A DNA stretch of 25,036 nt, taken from the NCBI GenBank assembly GCA_964383325.1, contig CAYLGY010000037.1, positions 1-25,036 of the forward strand, in the 5' to 3' direction. The position numbers and the translations under genes are program-made. Source of the DNA: CAYLGY01 sp964383325. Its GTDB lineage: Bacteria > Pseudomonadota > Alphaproteobacteria > Rhizobiales > Rhizobiaceae. Below the pieces are notes generated by a model. It worked only from the letters and a program-made list of their open reading frames with translations. It had not been told where the DNA came from and ran no database searches. Each line of letters begins with the position of its first letter. Within the stretch, counting starts at the first letter, position 1. Positions 16,660 through 24,534 of this stretch are shown here, piece by piece.

Positions 16660-17360
16660 TGTATCTGATCGGACGGAACATGTGGGGCGGCTACGGGGGC
16701 GTTGACATCCTGCGCGGCTGCACCATCGGCGTGCAGAAGGGCGAGATCGCCGTGATCGTCGGTCCCAACGGGGCCGGCAAGTCGACGGCGATGAAGGCGA
16801 TGCTCGGCATGCTCGACCTGCGTGAAGGCGAGGTACTGATCGAGGGGCGCGACATTACCCAGCTTACTCCGCAGGCGCGGGTCGCGGAAGGCATCGCCTT
16901 CGTGCCGCAGACGGACAATGTGTTCGTGAGCATGAGCGTGCGGGAAAATCTGGAGATGGGCGCCTATCTGCGGGATGACGACATCGAGGAAACCATCGAT
17001 CAGGTCTATTCCCTGTTTCCCGTCCTGTCGCAGAAGCGCCATCAGGCGGCAGGCGAGCTCTCCGGCGGTCAGCGCCAGCAGGTGGCCGTGGGGAGGGCGC
17101 TGATGACGCGGCCGAAAGTGCTGATGCTGGACGAGCCGACAGCCGGCGTGTCGCCGATCGTGATGGACGAGCTCTTCGAACGCATTCTTGAGATACGCGA
17201 GACGGGCATGGCGATCCTGATGGTCGAGCAGAATGCGCGCCAGGCGCTGGAGATCGCCGACCGGGGCTATGTACTGGTTCAGGGCGAGAACCGCCATACC
17301 GGCACCGGATCGGAGCTTCTGGCCGATCCGGAAGTCCGCCGTTCGTTCCTGGGGGGCTGA
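16659..17360 (+). CDS. livF: Branched-chain amino acid-type ABC transporter, ATP-binding protein LivF
   Basis: Second ATPase of the importer. The 233-aa product shows Walker A GPNGAGKST (35-43), the Q-loop region FVPQTDNVFVSMSVRENL, the signature LSGGQRQQVAVGRAL, Walker B VLMLDEPTAGVSP and the H-loop-equivalent MVEQNARQAL, where Gln replaces His as is usual for LivF. It ends SFLGG, also LivF-like. The start overlaps the livG stop (TGATG), so the two ATPases are translationally coupled. Confidence 0.93.
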   Translation: MYLIGRNMWGGYGGVDILRGCTIGVQKGEIAVIVGPNGAGKSTAMKAMLGMLDLREGEVLIEGRDITQLTPQARVAEGIAFVPQTDNVFVSMSVRENLEMGAYLRDDDIEETIDQVYSLFPVLSQKRHQAAGELSGGQRQQVAVGRALMTRPKVLMLDEPTAGVSPIVMDELFERILEIRETGMAILMVEQNARQALEIADRGYVLVQGENRHTGTGSELLADPEVRRSFLGG

Positions 17361-17363
17361 AGG

Positions 17364-18377
17364 GTGGAAGATCTTCTCAACGCACTGGTTCTTTTCGCCA
17401 ATTTCGTCTTCATTCCCAGCCTGGCCTACGGGTCCCAGCTGGCGCTCGGCGCCCTGGGCGTGACGCTGGTCTATGGCGTGCTGCGATTTGCCAATTTCGC
17501 ACATGGGGACATGATGGCCTTCGGCACCACGCTCACGATCCTCGGCACGTGGATGCTGCAATCCTGGGGCGTCGGCTTCGGCATCTTGCCGACGGCGCTG
17601 CTGGCATTGCCGCTGGGCATTGCGGGCGCGGCCCTGCTTTCCGTCGCGACGGACCGGGCAATCTATCGCCATTACCGCCGCATCAAGGCGCCGTCGATCA
17701 CACTGGTCATGGCGTCGGTTGGCGTCATGTTCATCATGAACGGGCTCGTGCGTTTCATCATCGGGACAGGCGACCAGAATTTTGCCGACGGGCCGCGCTT
17801 TCTCGTCGATGCAAGACAGTTCCGCGAGTGGTCCGGCTTGTCGGAAGCGCTGGTCATCCGGTCGTCCCAGGCGCTGACGGTCGTCGTCGCGATCGTGCTG
17901 GTGGCAGCCCTGTTCTGGTTTCTCCAGAAGACGCGGACCGGCAAGGCCATGCGGGCCTTTTCCGACAATGAAAGCCTTGCGCTGCTTTCGGGCATCGATC
18001 CCGACCGGATCGTGCGGATCACCTGGATCCTTGCGGCGGCGCTCGCCACGGTCGCCGGGGTGCTTTACGGGCTGGACAAGTCCTTCCGTCCCTTCGTCTA
18101 CTTCCAGCTCCTGCTGCCGATCTTCGCAGCGGCCATTGTCGGCGGCATCGGCCAGCCGGTCGGCGCCATTGTGGGCGGCTTCGTCGTTGCGTTCTCGGAA
18201 GTCATGCTGACCTATGCCTACCGGAAGTTCCTGACCTATCTCGTACCCGAATCCTGGCAGCCGGACGGCCTGGTGCAGATTCTCTCGACGGATTACAAGT
18301 TCGCCGTCTCCTTCTTCATCCTCGTGCTGGTGCTGCTGGTGCGGCCAACCGGTATTTTCCGCGGGAGGCTGACATGA
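17364..18377 (+). CDS. livH: Branched-chain amino acid-type ABC transporter, permease LivH
   Basis: Inner-membrane permease of the importer. The 337-aa product is strongly hydrophobic with about eight membrane segments. It carries LivH blocks: GALGVTLVYGVLRFANFAHG near the N-terminus, the cytoplasmic loop TGKAMRAFSDNESLALLSGI (the ATPase-coupling EAA-like loop), and PIFAAAIVGGIGQPVGAIVG. It starts at a GTG three bases after livF; a GGGGGG run lies nearby. Its stop overlaps the livM start by four bases (ATGA, 18374-18377). Confidence 0.93.
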   Translation: MEDLLNALVLFANFVFIPSLAYGSQLALGALGVTLVYGVLRFANFAHGDMMAFGTTLTILGTWMLQSWGVGFGILPTALLALPLGIAGAALLSVATDRAIYRHYRRIKAPSITLVMASVGVMFIMNGLVRFIIGTGDQNFADGPRFLVDARQFREWSGLSEALVIRSSQALTVVVAIVLVAALFWFLQKTRTGKAMRAFSDNESLALLSGIDPDRIVRITWILAAALATVAGVLYGLDKSFRPFVYFQLLLPIFAAAIVGGIGQPVGAIVGGFVVAFSEVMLTYAYRKFLTYLVPESWQPDGLVQILSTDYKFAVSFFILVLVLLVRPTGIFRGRLT

Positions 18378-19750
18378 GTGCTGCCGGACAGGCCATGCGC
18401 GCGATCCTTGCCTTCACGATCATGGCGCTGCTGCTCGCCGGCGTCGGCTGGCTCCAGTCCTGGCAGCTGTCGCTCACCATTCTCAACATGTGCCTGATTT
18501 CCGCCATCATGGCGCTGGGCGTGAACATTCAATGGGGCTATGCCGGCCTATTCAATGTCGGCATTGTCGGCTTCGCCGCGCTGGGCGGGCTTGCTGCGGT
18601 GCTGGTCTCGCACCCTCCGGTGCCGGAAGCCTGGGCAGCCGGGGGCACAGGGCTCTTCCTCGCCGGCCTGGCGCTGGCGGTGACAGTCGTGGCGCTGGTG
18701 CTGGCATGGAAGCGGATGCGCCCGGGCGTCGGCAGGGCGCTGGTGCTCTCGCTGATCCTCGTCGGCGGTTTCGTTTCGATCCGATATTTCTTCGATCCCG
18801 CCGTAGCGGAGATCGAGGCGGTGGATCCTTCCCGGACCGGCTTTCTTGGCGGTCTAGGCCTGCCTATTCTCCTGTCCTGGCTGGCGGGCGGCGCGCTGGC
18901 GGCTGGCGCCGCCTGGCTGATCGGCAAGGTTGCGCTTGGCCTGCGTGCCGATTACCTCGCCATCGCAACGCTCGGAATTGCCGAAATCGTCATTTCGGTC
19001 CTGCGCAATGAGGACTGGCTTTCTCGCGGCGTCAAGAATGTCACCGGCCTGCCGCGTCCGGTACCCTACGAAATCGACTTGCAGCGGAGCGAACGCTTCG
19101 CCGAATGGGTCGAATGGTTTCGCGCCGAGCGATTGACGGATCTCGAGGGCGCCGCGCGTGCCGGTGCCTTTCAGGCGGACCTGATCGAGGCTTCGAGCCT
19201 GTTCGTCAAACTCTGCTATGCTGGCCTGTTCACCGCCGTTCTGCTGATCATTCTGATTCTCTGTGTCCTGGCGTTGCATTCGCCATGGGGCCGGATGATC
19301 CGGGCCATTCGCGACAATGAAGTAGCTGCCGCTGCAATGGGCAAGGATGTTACCGGTCGCCACCTGCAGATCTTCGTGCTGGGATCGGCGGTGGTCGGCA
19401 TTGCAGGCGCCATGCTGACCACGCTTGACGGCCAGTTCACGCCGGGCAGCTACAATCCGCTACGCTATACGTTCCTGATCTGGGTCATGGTGATCGTTGG
19501 CGGCTCGGGCAACAATCTTGGCGCGGTGATTGGTGGATTCCTGATCTGGTTCGTCTGGATCGAGGCCGAGCCGGCGGCAGCCTGGCTGATGGAAGGCATT
19601 GCGGGGCTGATCGGCACCTCGGGAGATCTGCATGACCAGCTTGTCGGCCGGGCGCAGCACATGCGGCTGATCGTCATGGGCATCGTGCTGTTGCTGGTAA
19701 TGCGTTTCACGCCCGGCGGCATATTGCCGGAACGGCTTCGGCTGAAATAG
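18374..19750 (+). CDS. livM: Branched-chain amino acid-type ABC transporter, permease LivM
   Basis: Second permease of the importer. The 458-aa product has the LivM blocks IMALGVNIQWGYAGLFNVG near residue 50, LRADYLAIATLGIAEIVISVL, the coupling loop SPWGRMIRAIRDNEVAAAAMGKD (around the livM EAA-like position) and FLIWVMVIVGGSGNNLGAVIGG. A longer hydrophilic stretch (VLRNEDW to LIEASSLF) separates two groups of helices and makes it somewhat longer than many LivM proteins. It is the last gene of the tight part of the operon; the binding-protein gene follows after 186 bp. Confidence 0.92.
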   Translation: MSAAGQAMRAILAFTIMALLLAGVGWLQSWQLSLTILNMCLISAIMALGVNIQWGYAGLFNVGIVGFAALGGLAAVLVSHPPVPEAWAAGGTGLFLAGLALAVTVVALVLAWKRMRPGVGRALVLSLILVGGFVSIRYFFDPAVAEIEAVDPSRTGFLGGLGLPILLSWLAGGALAAGAAWLIGKVALGLRADYLAIATLGIAEIVISVLRNEDWLSRGVKNVTGLPRPVPYEIDLQRSERFAEWVEWFRAERLTDLEGAARAGAFQADLIEASSLFVKLCYAGLFTAVLLIILILCVLALHSPWGRMIRAIRDNEVAAAAMGKDVTGRHLQIFVLGSAVVGIAGAMLTTLDGQFTPGSYNPLRYTFLIWVMVIVGGSGNNLGAVIGGFLIWFVWIEAEPAAAWLMEGIAGLIGTSGDLHDQLVGRAQHMRLIVMGIVLLLVMRFTPGGILPERLRLK

Positions 19751-19789
19751 AGTGAGATGTGTTTGATGAGGCCAGAACAGGAGAGGGGG

Positions 19790-19902
19790 CCCGTTGAGGC
19801 GCATGGCAGTAGCGCTGCGGTCTGACAGCGCTGGGTCGTGCCAACGGGTTCGGTGGCCGGAATGGAATGATGAGATGGCGCGCGCTCCGGTCAGAACGGA
19901 GC
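19790..19902 (+). ncRNA. Structured intergenic RNA candidate between livM and livK
   Basis: The 186-bp gap can fold. An outer stem pairs CCCGTTG (19790-19796) with CAACGGG (19842-19848). Inside it a hairpin pairs AGCGCTG (19811-19817) with CAGCGCT (19826-19832) around eight bases. A second hairpin pairs GCTCCG (19884-19889) with CGGAGC (19897-19902), 34 bp before the livK start. No T-run follows, so these are not plain terminators. They may serve mRNA processing or stability, letting the periplasmic binding protein be made in excess over the membrane parts, or may be a leader. The pairing is seen; the function is inferred. Confidence 0.4.
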
Positions 19903-19936
19903 CCGCATTATGGAACTTGAAACCGGGAGTGACATC

Positions 19937-21130
19937 ATGAAGAGAATATTGTTTGCAACCACCATCCTCGCAGGCCTGAGCGGGGCGGCGATCGCGGACG
20001 ACATCAAGATCGGCATTGTCATGGGCTTCACCGGCCCGATCGAATCCCTGACGCCGCCCATGGCGGATTCGGTCGAACTCGCCCTGAAGGAAGTCAATGA
20101 TTCCGGCCTGCTCCTGGACGGCGAGCACAAGCTCGTGCCCGTGCGGGCGGATTCCACCTGCGTCGATTCCGCCGTGGCGACCGCCGCTGCGGAGCGGCTG
20201 GTGACGTCGGACAATGTGGCTGCGATCGTCGGCGCCGATTGCTCGGGCGTGACCGTGGCGGTCGTCAATGGGGTGAGCGCGCCGAACGGCGTTCCGACCA
20301 TCTCGCCATCGGCGACTTCGCCGGCGCTGACGACGATCGAGGATCGGGGATATTTCTTCCGCACCGTTCCGTCCGATGCCCGTCAGGGTGAGGTGCTGGC
20401 CGAGATCGTCAAGGAGCGCGGCCTTTCCAATGTCGCCATTACCTACACCAATAATGACTACGGCAAGGGACTTGCCGACGCCTTCGCCGGTGCGTTCACC
20501 GGCCTCGGCGGCACTGTGGCCATTACGGCGGCCCATGAAGACGGCAAGGCGGACTATTCCGCTGAAGTCGGTGCACTGTCGGCTTCCGGGGCTGAAGATC
20601 TGGTCGTGTTCGGATATGTCGATCAGGGTGGCCGCGGCATTGTGCAGACGGCACTCGACACCGGCGCGTTCAGCCGCTTCGTCTTCGCGGATGGCATGAT
20701 CGGCCAGTCCCTGGTTGACGCCATCGGCGAGCCGCTGGCGGGCTCCTTCGGAACCGCGCCCGGCAGTGAGAGCGAAGGCCTCGACAAATTCCTCGCCATG
20801 GCTACGGAAGCGGGCATCGCCGGCGGCGGCGAAGGGCCCTTCGACGCCAATTCCTACGACGCGGCGGCCCTGATCGCACTGGCTATCCAGGCAGCAGGCT
20901 CCGCGGATCGCGCGGCGATCCAGTCGAAGATCCTCGAAGTTGCCAATGAGCCGGGCGAAGTGATCCTTGCTGGTGAGCTGGCCAAGGGATTGCAGATCCT
21001 GAAGGATGGCGGCGAAATCAACTATCAGGGTGCTTCCGGCGTCGAGTTCAATGAGGATGGCGAGGTTTTCGGCCAGTATCGCGAACTCGAAGTGAAGGAT
21101 GGCGCCTTCCAGACGATTCGTCTGCGTTAG
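19937..21130 (+). CDS. livK: Branched-chain amino acid-type ABC transporter, periplasmic substrate-binding protein
   Basis: Periplasmic type I binding protein that feeds the LivGFHM importer. The 397-aa product begins with a Sec signal peptide (MKRILFATTILAGLSGAAIA, cleavage likely after residue 20) followed by DDIKIGIVMGFTGPIESL. Family marks are the repeated lobes with AAIVGADCSGVTVAVV, ISPSATSPALT, YFFRTVPSDARQGEVLAEI and YTNNDYGKGLADAF. ATG 19937 has GGGAG eight bases upstream; an upstream in-frame ATG (19910) would spoil the signal peptide. The ligand cannot be told from sequence: this family also binds amides, urea, aromatic acids and other compounds. A strong hairpin follows the stop. 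Confidence 0.92.
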   Translation: MKRILFATTILAGLSGAAIADDIKIGIVMGFTGPIESLTPPMADSVELALKEVNDSGLLLDGEHKLVPVRADSTCVDSAVATAAAERLVTSDNVAAIVGADCSGVTVAVVNGVSAPNGVPTISPSATSPALTTIEDRGYFFRTVPSDARQGEVLAEIVKERGLSNVAITYTNNDYGKGLADAFAGAFTGLGGTVAITAAHEDGKADYSAEVGALSASGAEDLVVFGYVDQGGRGIVQTALDTGAFSRFVFADGMIGQSLVDAIGEPLAGSFGTAPGSESEGLDKFLAMATEAGIAGGGEGPFDANSYDAAALIALAIQAAGSADRAAIQSKILEVANEPGEVILAGELAKGLQILKDGGEINYQGASGVEFNEDGEVFGQYRELEVKDGAFQTIRLR

Positions 21131-21138
21131 AGCCGGAT

Positions 21139-21165
21139 TCCGGAAAGCGGCATCCGCTTTCCGGA
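21139..21165 (+). terminator. Terminator-like hairpin after livK
   Basis: A perfect 12-bp inverted repeat, TCCGGAAAGCGG (21139-21150) and CCGCTTTCCGGA (21154-21165), with a CAT loop lies eight bases after the livK stop. No U-run follows, but position and stability suit transcript termination or 3'-end protection for the liv operon. The remaining ~200 bp up to apaG show no gene. Confidence 0.6.
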
Positions 21166-21372
21166 GACGATCCTGCCCGGAGAACAACGGGCGTCAGATA
21201 ACGATCCCGCCGCTGGCGCAAGGCGGGCGCGATGGGATCCGAGAGCCTGGCAGGCGGACGGCAGCGCCGTCCGTCAGCCGCACATGCGGTCGGGGGGAGC
21301 TGGAGCCTGTCCGTTCGCAAGGGATCAGTTCCGGTGCCAGGCCGCTTCAATCTGAAGGGCAAGGCGGCAACC

Positions 21373-21765
21373 ATGTACAGCAAGACAACGAGTGGATTCG
21401 AGGTGACTGCCGAGCCCTTCTATCTGGAGGAGCGCTCGGATCCGGCGGAGAACCACTATGTCTGGGGCTACCGCATCACCATCGTCAATCGTTCTGCAAT
21501 CAAGGCTCGGCTGGTTTCGCGTTATTGGCGGATCATCGACGCAAATGGCAGGGTGTCCGAAGTGGAAGGGCACGGCGTCGTTGGCGAACAGCCGGAATTG
21601 GCGCCGGGCGACAGTTTTCAGTACAGTTCAGGCTGCCCGCTATCGACAAGCTCCGGGATCATGGAAGGCCATTACATCATGGTCGGGGCGGATGGCAGCC
21701 GTTTCGTCATCGATATTCCGCCATTTTCACTCGACCTGCCGCAGGACCTGCGAACGCTCAACTGA
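21373..21765 (+). CDS. apaG: ApaG domain protein (CorD)
   Basis: Small cytoplasmic beta-sandwich protein of the ApaG/DUF525 family; its cellular role is poorly defined, with links to Co2+ resistance and Ap4A metabolism in enterobacteria. The 130-aa product matches the family over its length: FEVTAEPFYLEERSDP, YRITIVNRS, LVSRYWRIIDANGRVSEVEG, GHGVVGEQPELAPGDSFQY and SSGCPLSTSSGIMEGHYIM. ATG 21373 fits the family start, with AAGGCGG upstream; the frame is open 141 bp further 5' without similarity. It stands alone here, between the liv operon and the accessory gene. Confidence 0.95.
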   Translation: MYSKTTSGFEVTAEPFYLEERSDPAENHYVWGYRITIVNRSAIKARLVSRYWRIIDANGRVSEVEGHGVVGEQPELAPGDSFQYSSGCPLSTSSGIMEGHYIMVGADGSRFVIDIPPFSLDLPQDLRTLN

Positions 21766-21874
21766 GATCCGGAAGTTGATCTGCCGACCCCGCCTGTGCC
21801 GTAGGGGACAACGGCCACTCTCGCGCTCTGTTATGGGTCGCCCAGCATCGATTTGAAATCTTGTGAGGCGGCGG

Positions 21875-23857
21875 ATGTCTGTTTTCTGTAAGCCCGTTTG
21901 CGGGAATTTTGTTCACGGGCCATACAACCCGCCCCCGCCCCCGCCGCTGCCCCAAAGCGTTCAAGCGGTCCTGGACGTTCTTGTGCCGCACAAGGTGAAA
22001 GATGTCGATTTGAGCATCATTCTTGCCTTGCTGTCTGGAGACAGGGCTGCCGTAAGCGCAGCTTGGCATGCCAAGGCAGGAGATCATGCTGCTGGCGAGA
22101 TAAAGACTTTACTGCAGGGCTTCGGAGATCTGCTTTCCGGTATCAAGAAAAGCGGGACAGGCGACGAGAAATTATTGCTGTCGAATCTCCTCTTTCGTAT
22201 CGCAGATCAAGCGATTGCTCATGGTTTGTCTGAGGATGGGAATATTTATGCGGATATACTTCTGAATTTGAAGGGGCATCGAAGCAACGAAGTGAAATCA
22301 GAGATAGAGAAATGCTTCTCCGGCATGAAGGCAGTGCCCCGCTGGAAGGACCTCGACTTTGATAGTATTCTCCATAAATGGTCGATAGATGGCAACGAGT
22401 ATAAAGACACAAAAGACAATAAGACTCATGACAATACTACCAACATCAATAAGTACAATCATCACAAAACAGAAAACGTAGACAAGGACGGGGTTGTTTG
22501 GTATAAGAATCCTTTATATGATTCCAATATTCAGGTGCCCCAGTTTGAGGCCCCGCCTCCAATTCCCGGCATTCTGCAGTTTTGCGGCTCGTTCCAGGTC
22601 GACCCGGATGGAGGGCTGAGCAAGGAAGCCCTGGATGAGATCGAAAAGCTGCTGAAGCCAGATAGCGGTGTGTCGGCGTTAAACATCTACGATCCGCAAG
22701 CGAAACATTACCTTACACTTTTGGTCGATAAGGGTGACATTGCGATCATTGATCCCTATCCGGTAAGACGAAGCACCGTTCTTGGGAAATTCAAACTTGA
22801 GATGGACAGGCCGTCCCCGCTGGCGACCTGCCTCCTCGATCATATTCATGCCAAGTTCGGTATCGGCGCGAAACTTGTGAACTACAAGTCCGAATCATGC
22901 GGCCCGGATACCATCAAGAATGGTAACCTCGATTCGCTCGCATTGAACAAGGATGATGAGAAGATTGAACCCGAACAATCTTCTCTAGGCGAGCGACTCA
23001 TTGATTGGCTCAACACTTCCAATGAAATGAGGGAGGGGGGCGTCGCCATGACCGACTGCACCTTCATCAACAAGGGAGAGAACAGCCAGGATTACAAGAT
23101 AATAGGTCCTCTGCACAGCAAGTTCGAGCGCCCCGTCAAGCTGAATTCTTCGCAGCTGAACAAGCACTATGTGGAAAGCAGCAAGAAAACGAGCGACACT
23201 CATTCAAGCGGGCGTCCACTCATGCACAAGGGTGTGTTCTCCTTCAGCTCCAAACCGGAAGGAGGGTTGGAGTTTCCGATCGAAAGGATGAAAGAGTTAT
23301 TAGACGCGCACAATTCCACCCTGAATAGCGCGACCGCAGCGATTACCATGGTTGAATTACAACATTGTTCGGGTGTCGATGGTGTGCCGGACCAATTCTA
23401 TTCCATTCTGATGACAAAAAAGGATGTGGTTGTTTTACGTACAAAAACTGGCACAACGGATGATGAGAATAAAATCGATGAAATCATATCTAACATCAGA
23501 GATATTGCCGGTAGCAAGTTTACGATAACTAAGAAAGTTGTCGAGCTTGATAATCCCGAATCATTTGGTGATGGCCTGAGCAGGCAACAGAGAGACTGGC
23601 TGGCGGGCCTTCAGGATCATCCTGGCATTTTTGGCGCCTATTTTCATGATCATGTCACCTGGCAGGCCGGAAGACGCGCAATTTGGGAGGGGGATCCGGC
23701 GCCAAAGATGACCGACAAATTCCTGAAGGAATTCCTTCAGCGAGATTGGCTGTCAACAAAAGAAGTAAGGCAGGATGTGTTCTATAGCGAAATGAAAAAT
23801 ATACGAAAGCTGGCGAACAAGATCAAGAAAGAGAAAATCGAACACAAGGTGTCCTGA
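21875..23857 (+). CDS. Unknown 660-aa protein with a possible clan CE (C48-like) cysteine peptidase domain and a degenerate second copy
   Basis: No family is recognised outright. In order: a Pro run (about 19-26), a helical region (about 27-160), an Asn/Lys/Asp/His-rich low-complexity linker (about 172-206), domain A (about 233-385), domain B (about 453-580), and a Lys-rich C-terminal helix. Domain A has KHYLTLLVDKGDIAIIDP (H278, D293) and ESCGPD (C342). The H-to-D and D-to-C gaps of 15 and 49 residues are close to those of Ulp1-type peptidases, whose helper Gln six residues before Cys is Asn336 here. Domain B repeats the GGL...ELL, QFYSILMTKKDVVVL, ESFG and DWL landmarks but has F508, R522 and F564 at the triad positions. 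No signal peptide or membrane helix is seen. ATG 21875 has GAGG upstream; GTG 21863 is an alternative. Bases 22381-22500 are 37.5% G+C, far below the neighbours, which suggests transfer. Confidence 0.8.
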   Translation: MSVFCKPVCGNFVHGPYNPPPPPPLPQSVQAVLDVLVPHKVKDVDLSIILALLSGDRAAVSAAWHAKAGDHAAGEIKTLLQGFGDLLSGIKKSGTGDEKLLLSNLLFRIADQAIAHGLSEDGNIYADILLNLKGHRSNEVKSEIEKCFSGMKAVPRWKDLDFDSILHKWSIDGNEYKDTKDNKTHDNTTNINKYNHHKTENVDKDGVVWYKNPLYDSNIQVPQFEAPPPIPGILQFCGSFQVDPDGGLSKEALDEIEKLLKPDSGVSALNIYDPQAKHYLTLLVDKGDIAIIDPYPVRRSTVLGKFKLEMDRPSPLATCLLDHIHAKFGIGAKLVNYKSESCGPDTIKNGNLDSLALNKDDEKIEPEQSSLGERLIDWLNTSNEMREGGVAMTDCTFINKGENSQDYKIIGPLHSKFERPVKLNSSQLNKHYVESSKKTSDTHSSGRPLMHKGVFSFSSKPEGGLEFPIERMKELLDAHNSTLNSATAAITMVELQHCSGVDGVPDQFYSILMTKKDVVVLRTKTGTTDDENKIDEIISNIRDIAGSKFTITKKVVELDNPESFGDGLSRQQRDWLAGLQDHPGIFGAYFHDHVTWQAGRRAIWEGDPAPKMTDKFLKEFLQRDWLSTKEVRQDVFYSEMKNIRKLANKIKKEKIEHKVS

Positions 23858-24534
23858 AGCGGGGAGTGTTTTACGCCAGGATCGACAGCAACACTGCGAA
23901 TTCGGACGGGCAGGAAGTAATATCCGGGCTCTCCCGTATTCGTGAAAAGCCTTGCATCGAAGATGGGCGCGCTACCCAAGGCCTCCAGCTTGCGACAGGA
24001 ACACCGATAGCGGGCTGCGGGCGATTGAGTGCCAAAGCTCTGCGGCGGGCAATCTGTCCGGGGCCCGATACTCGCCCGGCGCCGCCTCGCCGGGAACCAG
24101 CCACGCGATAGCTGCTTCGCTCCACGGCATGGCCGGAATGTTTGCCCAATTACGTGCTGTCGCTTCCGGGCGATTGGCCTGCGCCCGGAATTGCATCTTT
24201 GTTGACCAAGGGACCGGTTTCGTCGCAAGTCGGTTCCACTTTCATGAGCCATATCCCGGAGGGTCGGGCACGGAACTGGAAGTACTGCCTGGAACTCTCT
24301 GGTTTAACTTCAGCCACAGCGGCCTTGTGCGGCCGGATGGATGCGCGACGCTCCAGAAAGCCGCGGCGCAGCAGGGGAAACATTCGCAGCGGACCGGCTG
24401 TCGATCAGATCCGCTGAAGGGCGTCGGCAGCGTTCGGCGATGCATGCCAGTTGAAGGGAAAGTCCTGCCGCTTCCGACGTACCTTCGGCCGGGGCTAGAG
24501 TTTTCCGGCCTTGATCAGCGACACGGGCTATATG
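23858..24534. other. Gap without a convincing gene between the unknown gene and the IS remnant
   Basis: About 0.7 kb of GC-rich DNA with many short open frames on both strands but none with a ribosome site, conserved motif or continuous coding character. The minus strand has two adjoining frames (about 24196-23972 and then about 23990-23860) with protein-like composition, such as WSEAAIAWLVPGEAAP and then IFDARLFTNTGEPGYYFLPV; this could be a decayed gene with a frameshift, but I cannot assign it. The part next to 24480-24534 may still belong to the insertion element. No tRNA, terminal inverted repeat or target-site duplication was found. Confidence 0.5.

Noticed and set aside
19460..21187. 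575-codon minus-strand open frame across livM and livK
   Set aside because: It is antisense to two well-supported transporter genes and spans their intergenic hairpins; no coherent domain is visible.
22441..22500. AT-rich low-complexity stretch considered as a recombination or origin site
   Set aside because: It lies inside an uninterrupted reading frame and encodes an Asn/Lys/His-rich linker; no iterons or DnaA boxes were seen.
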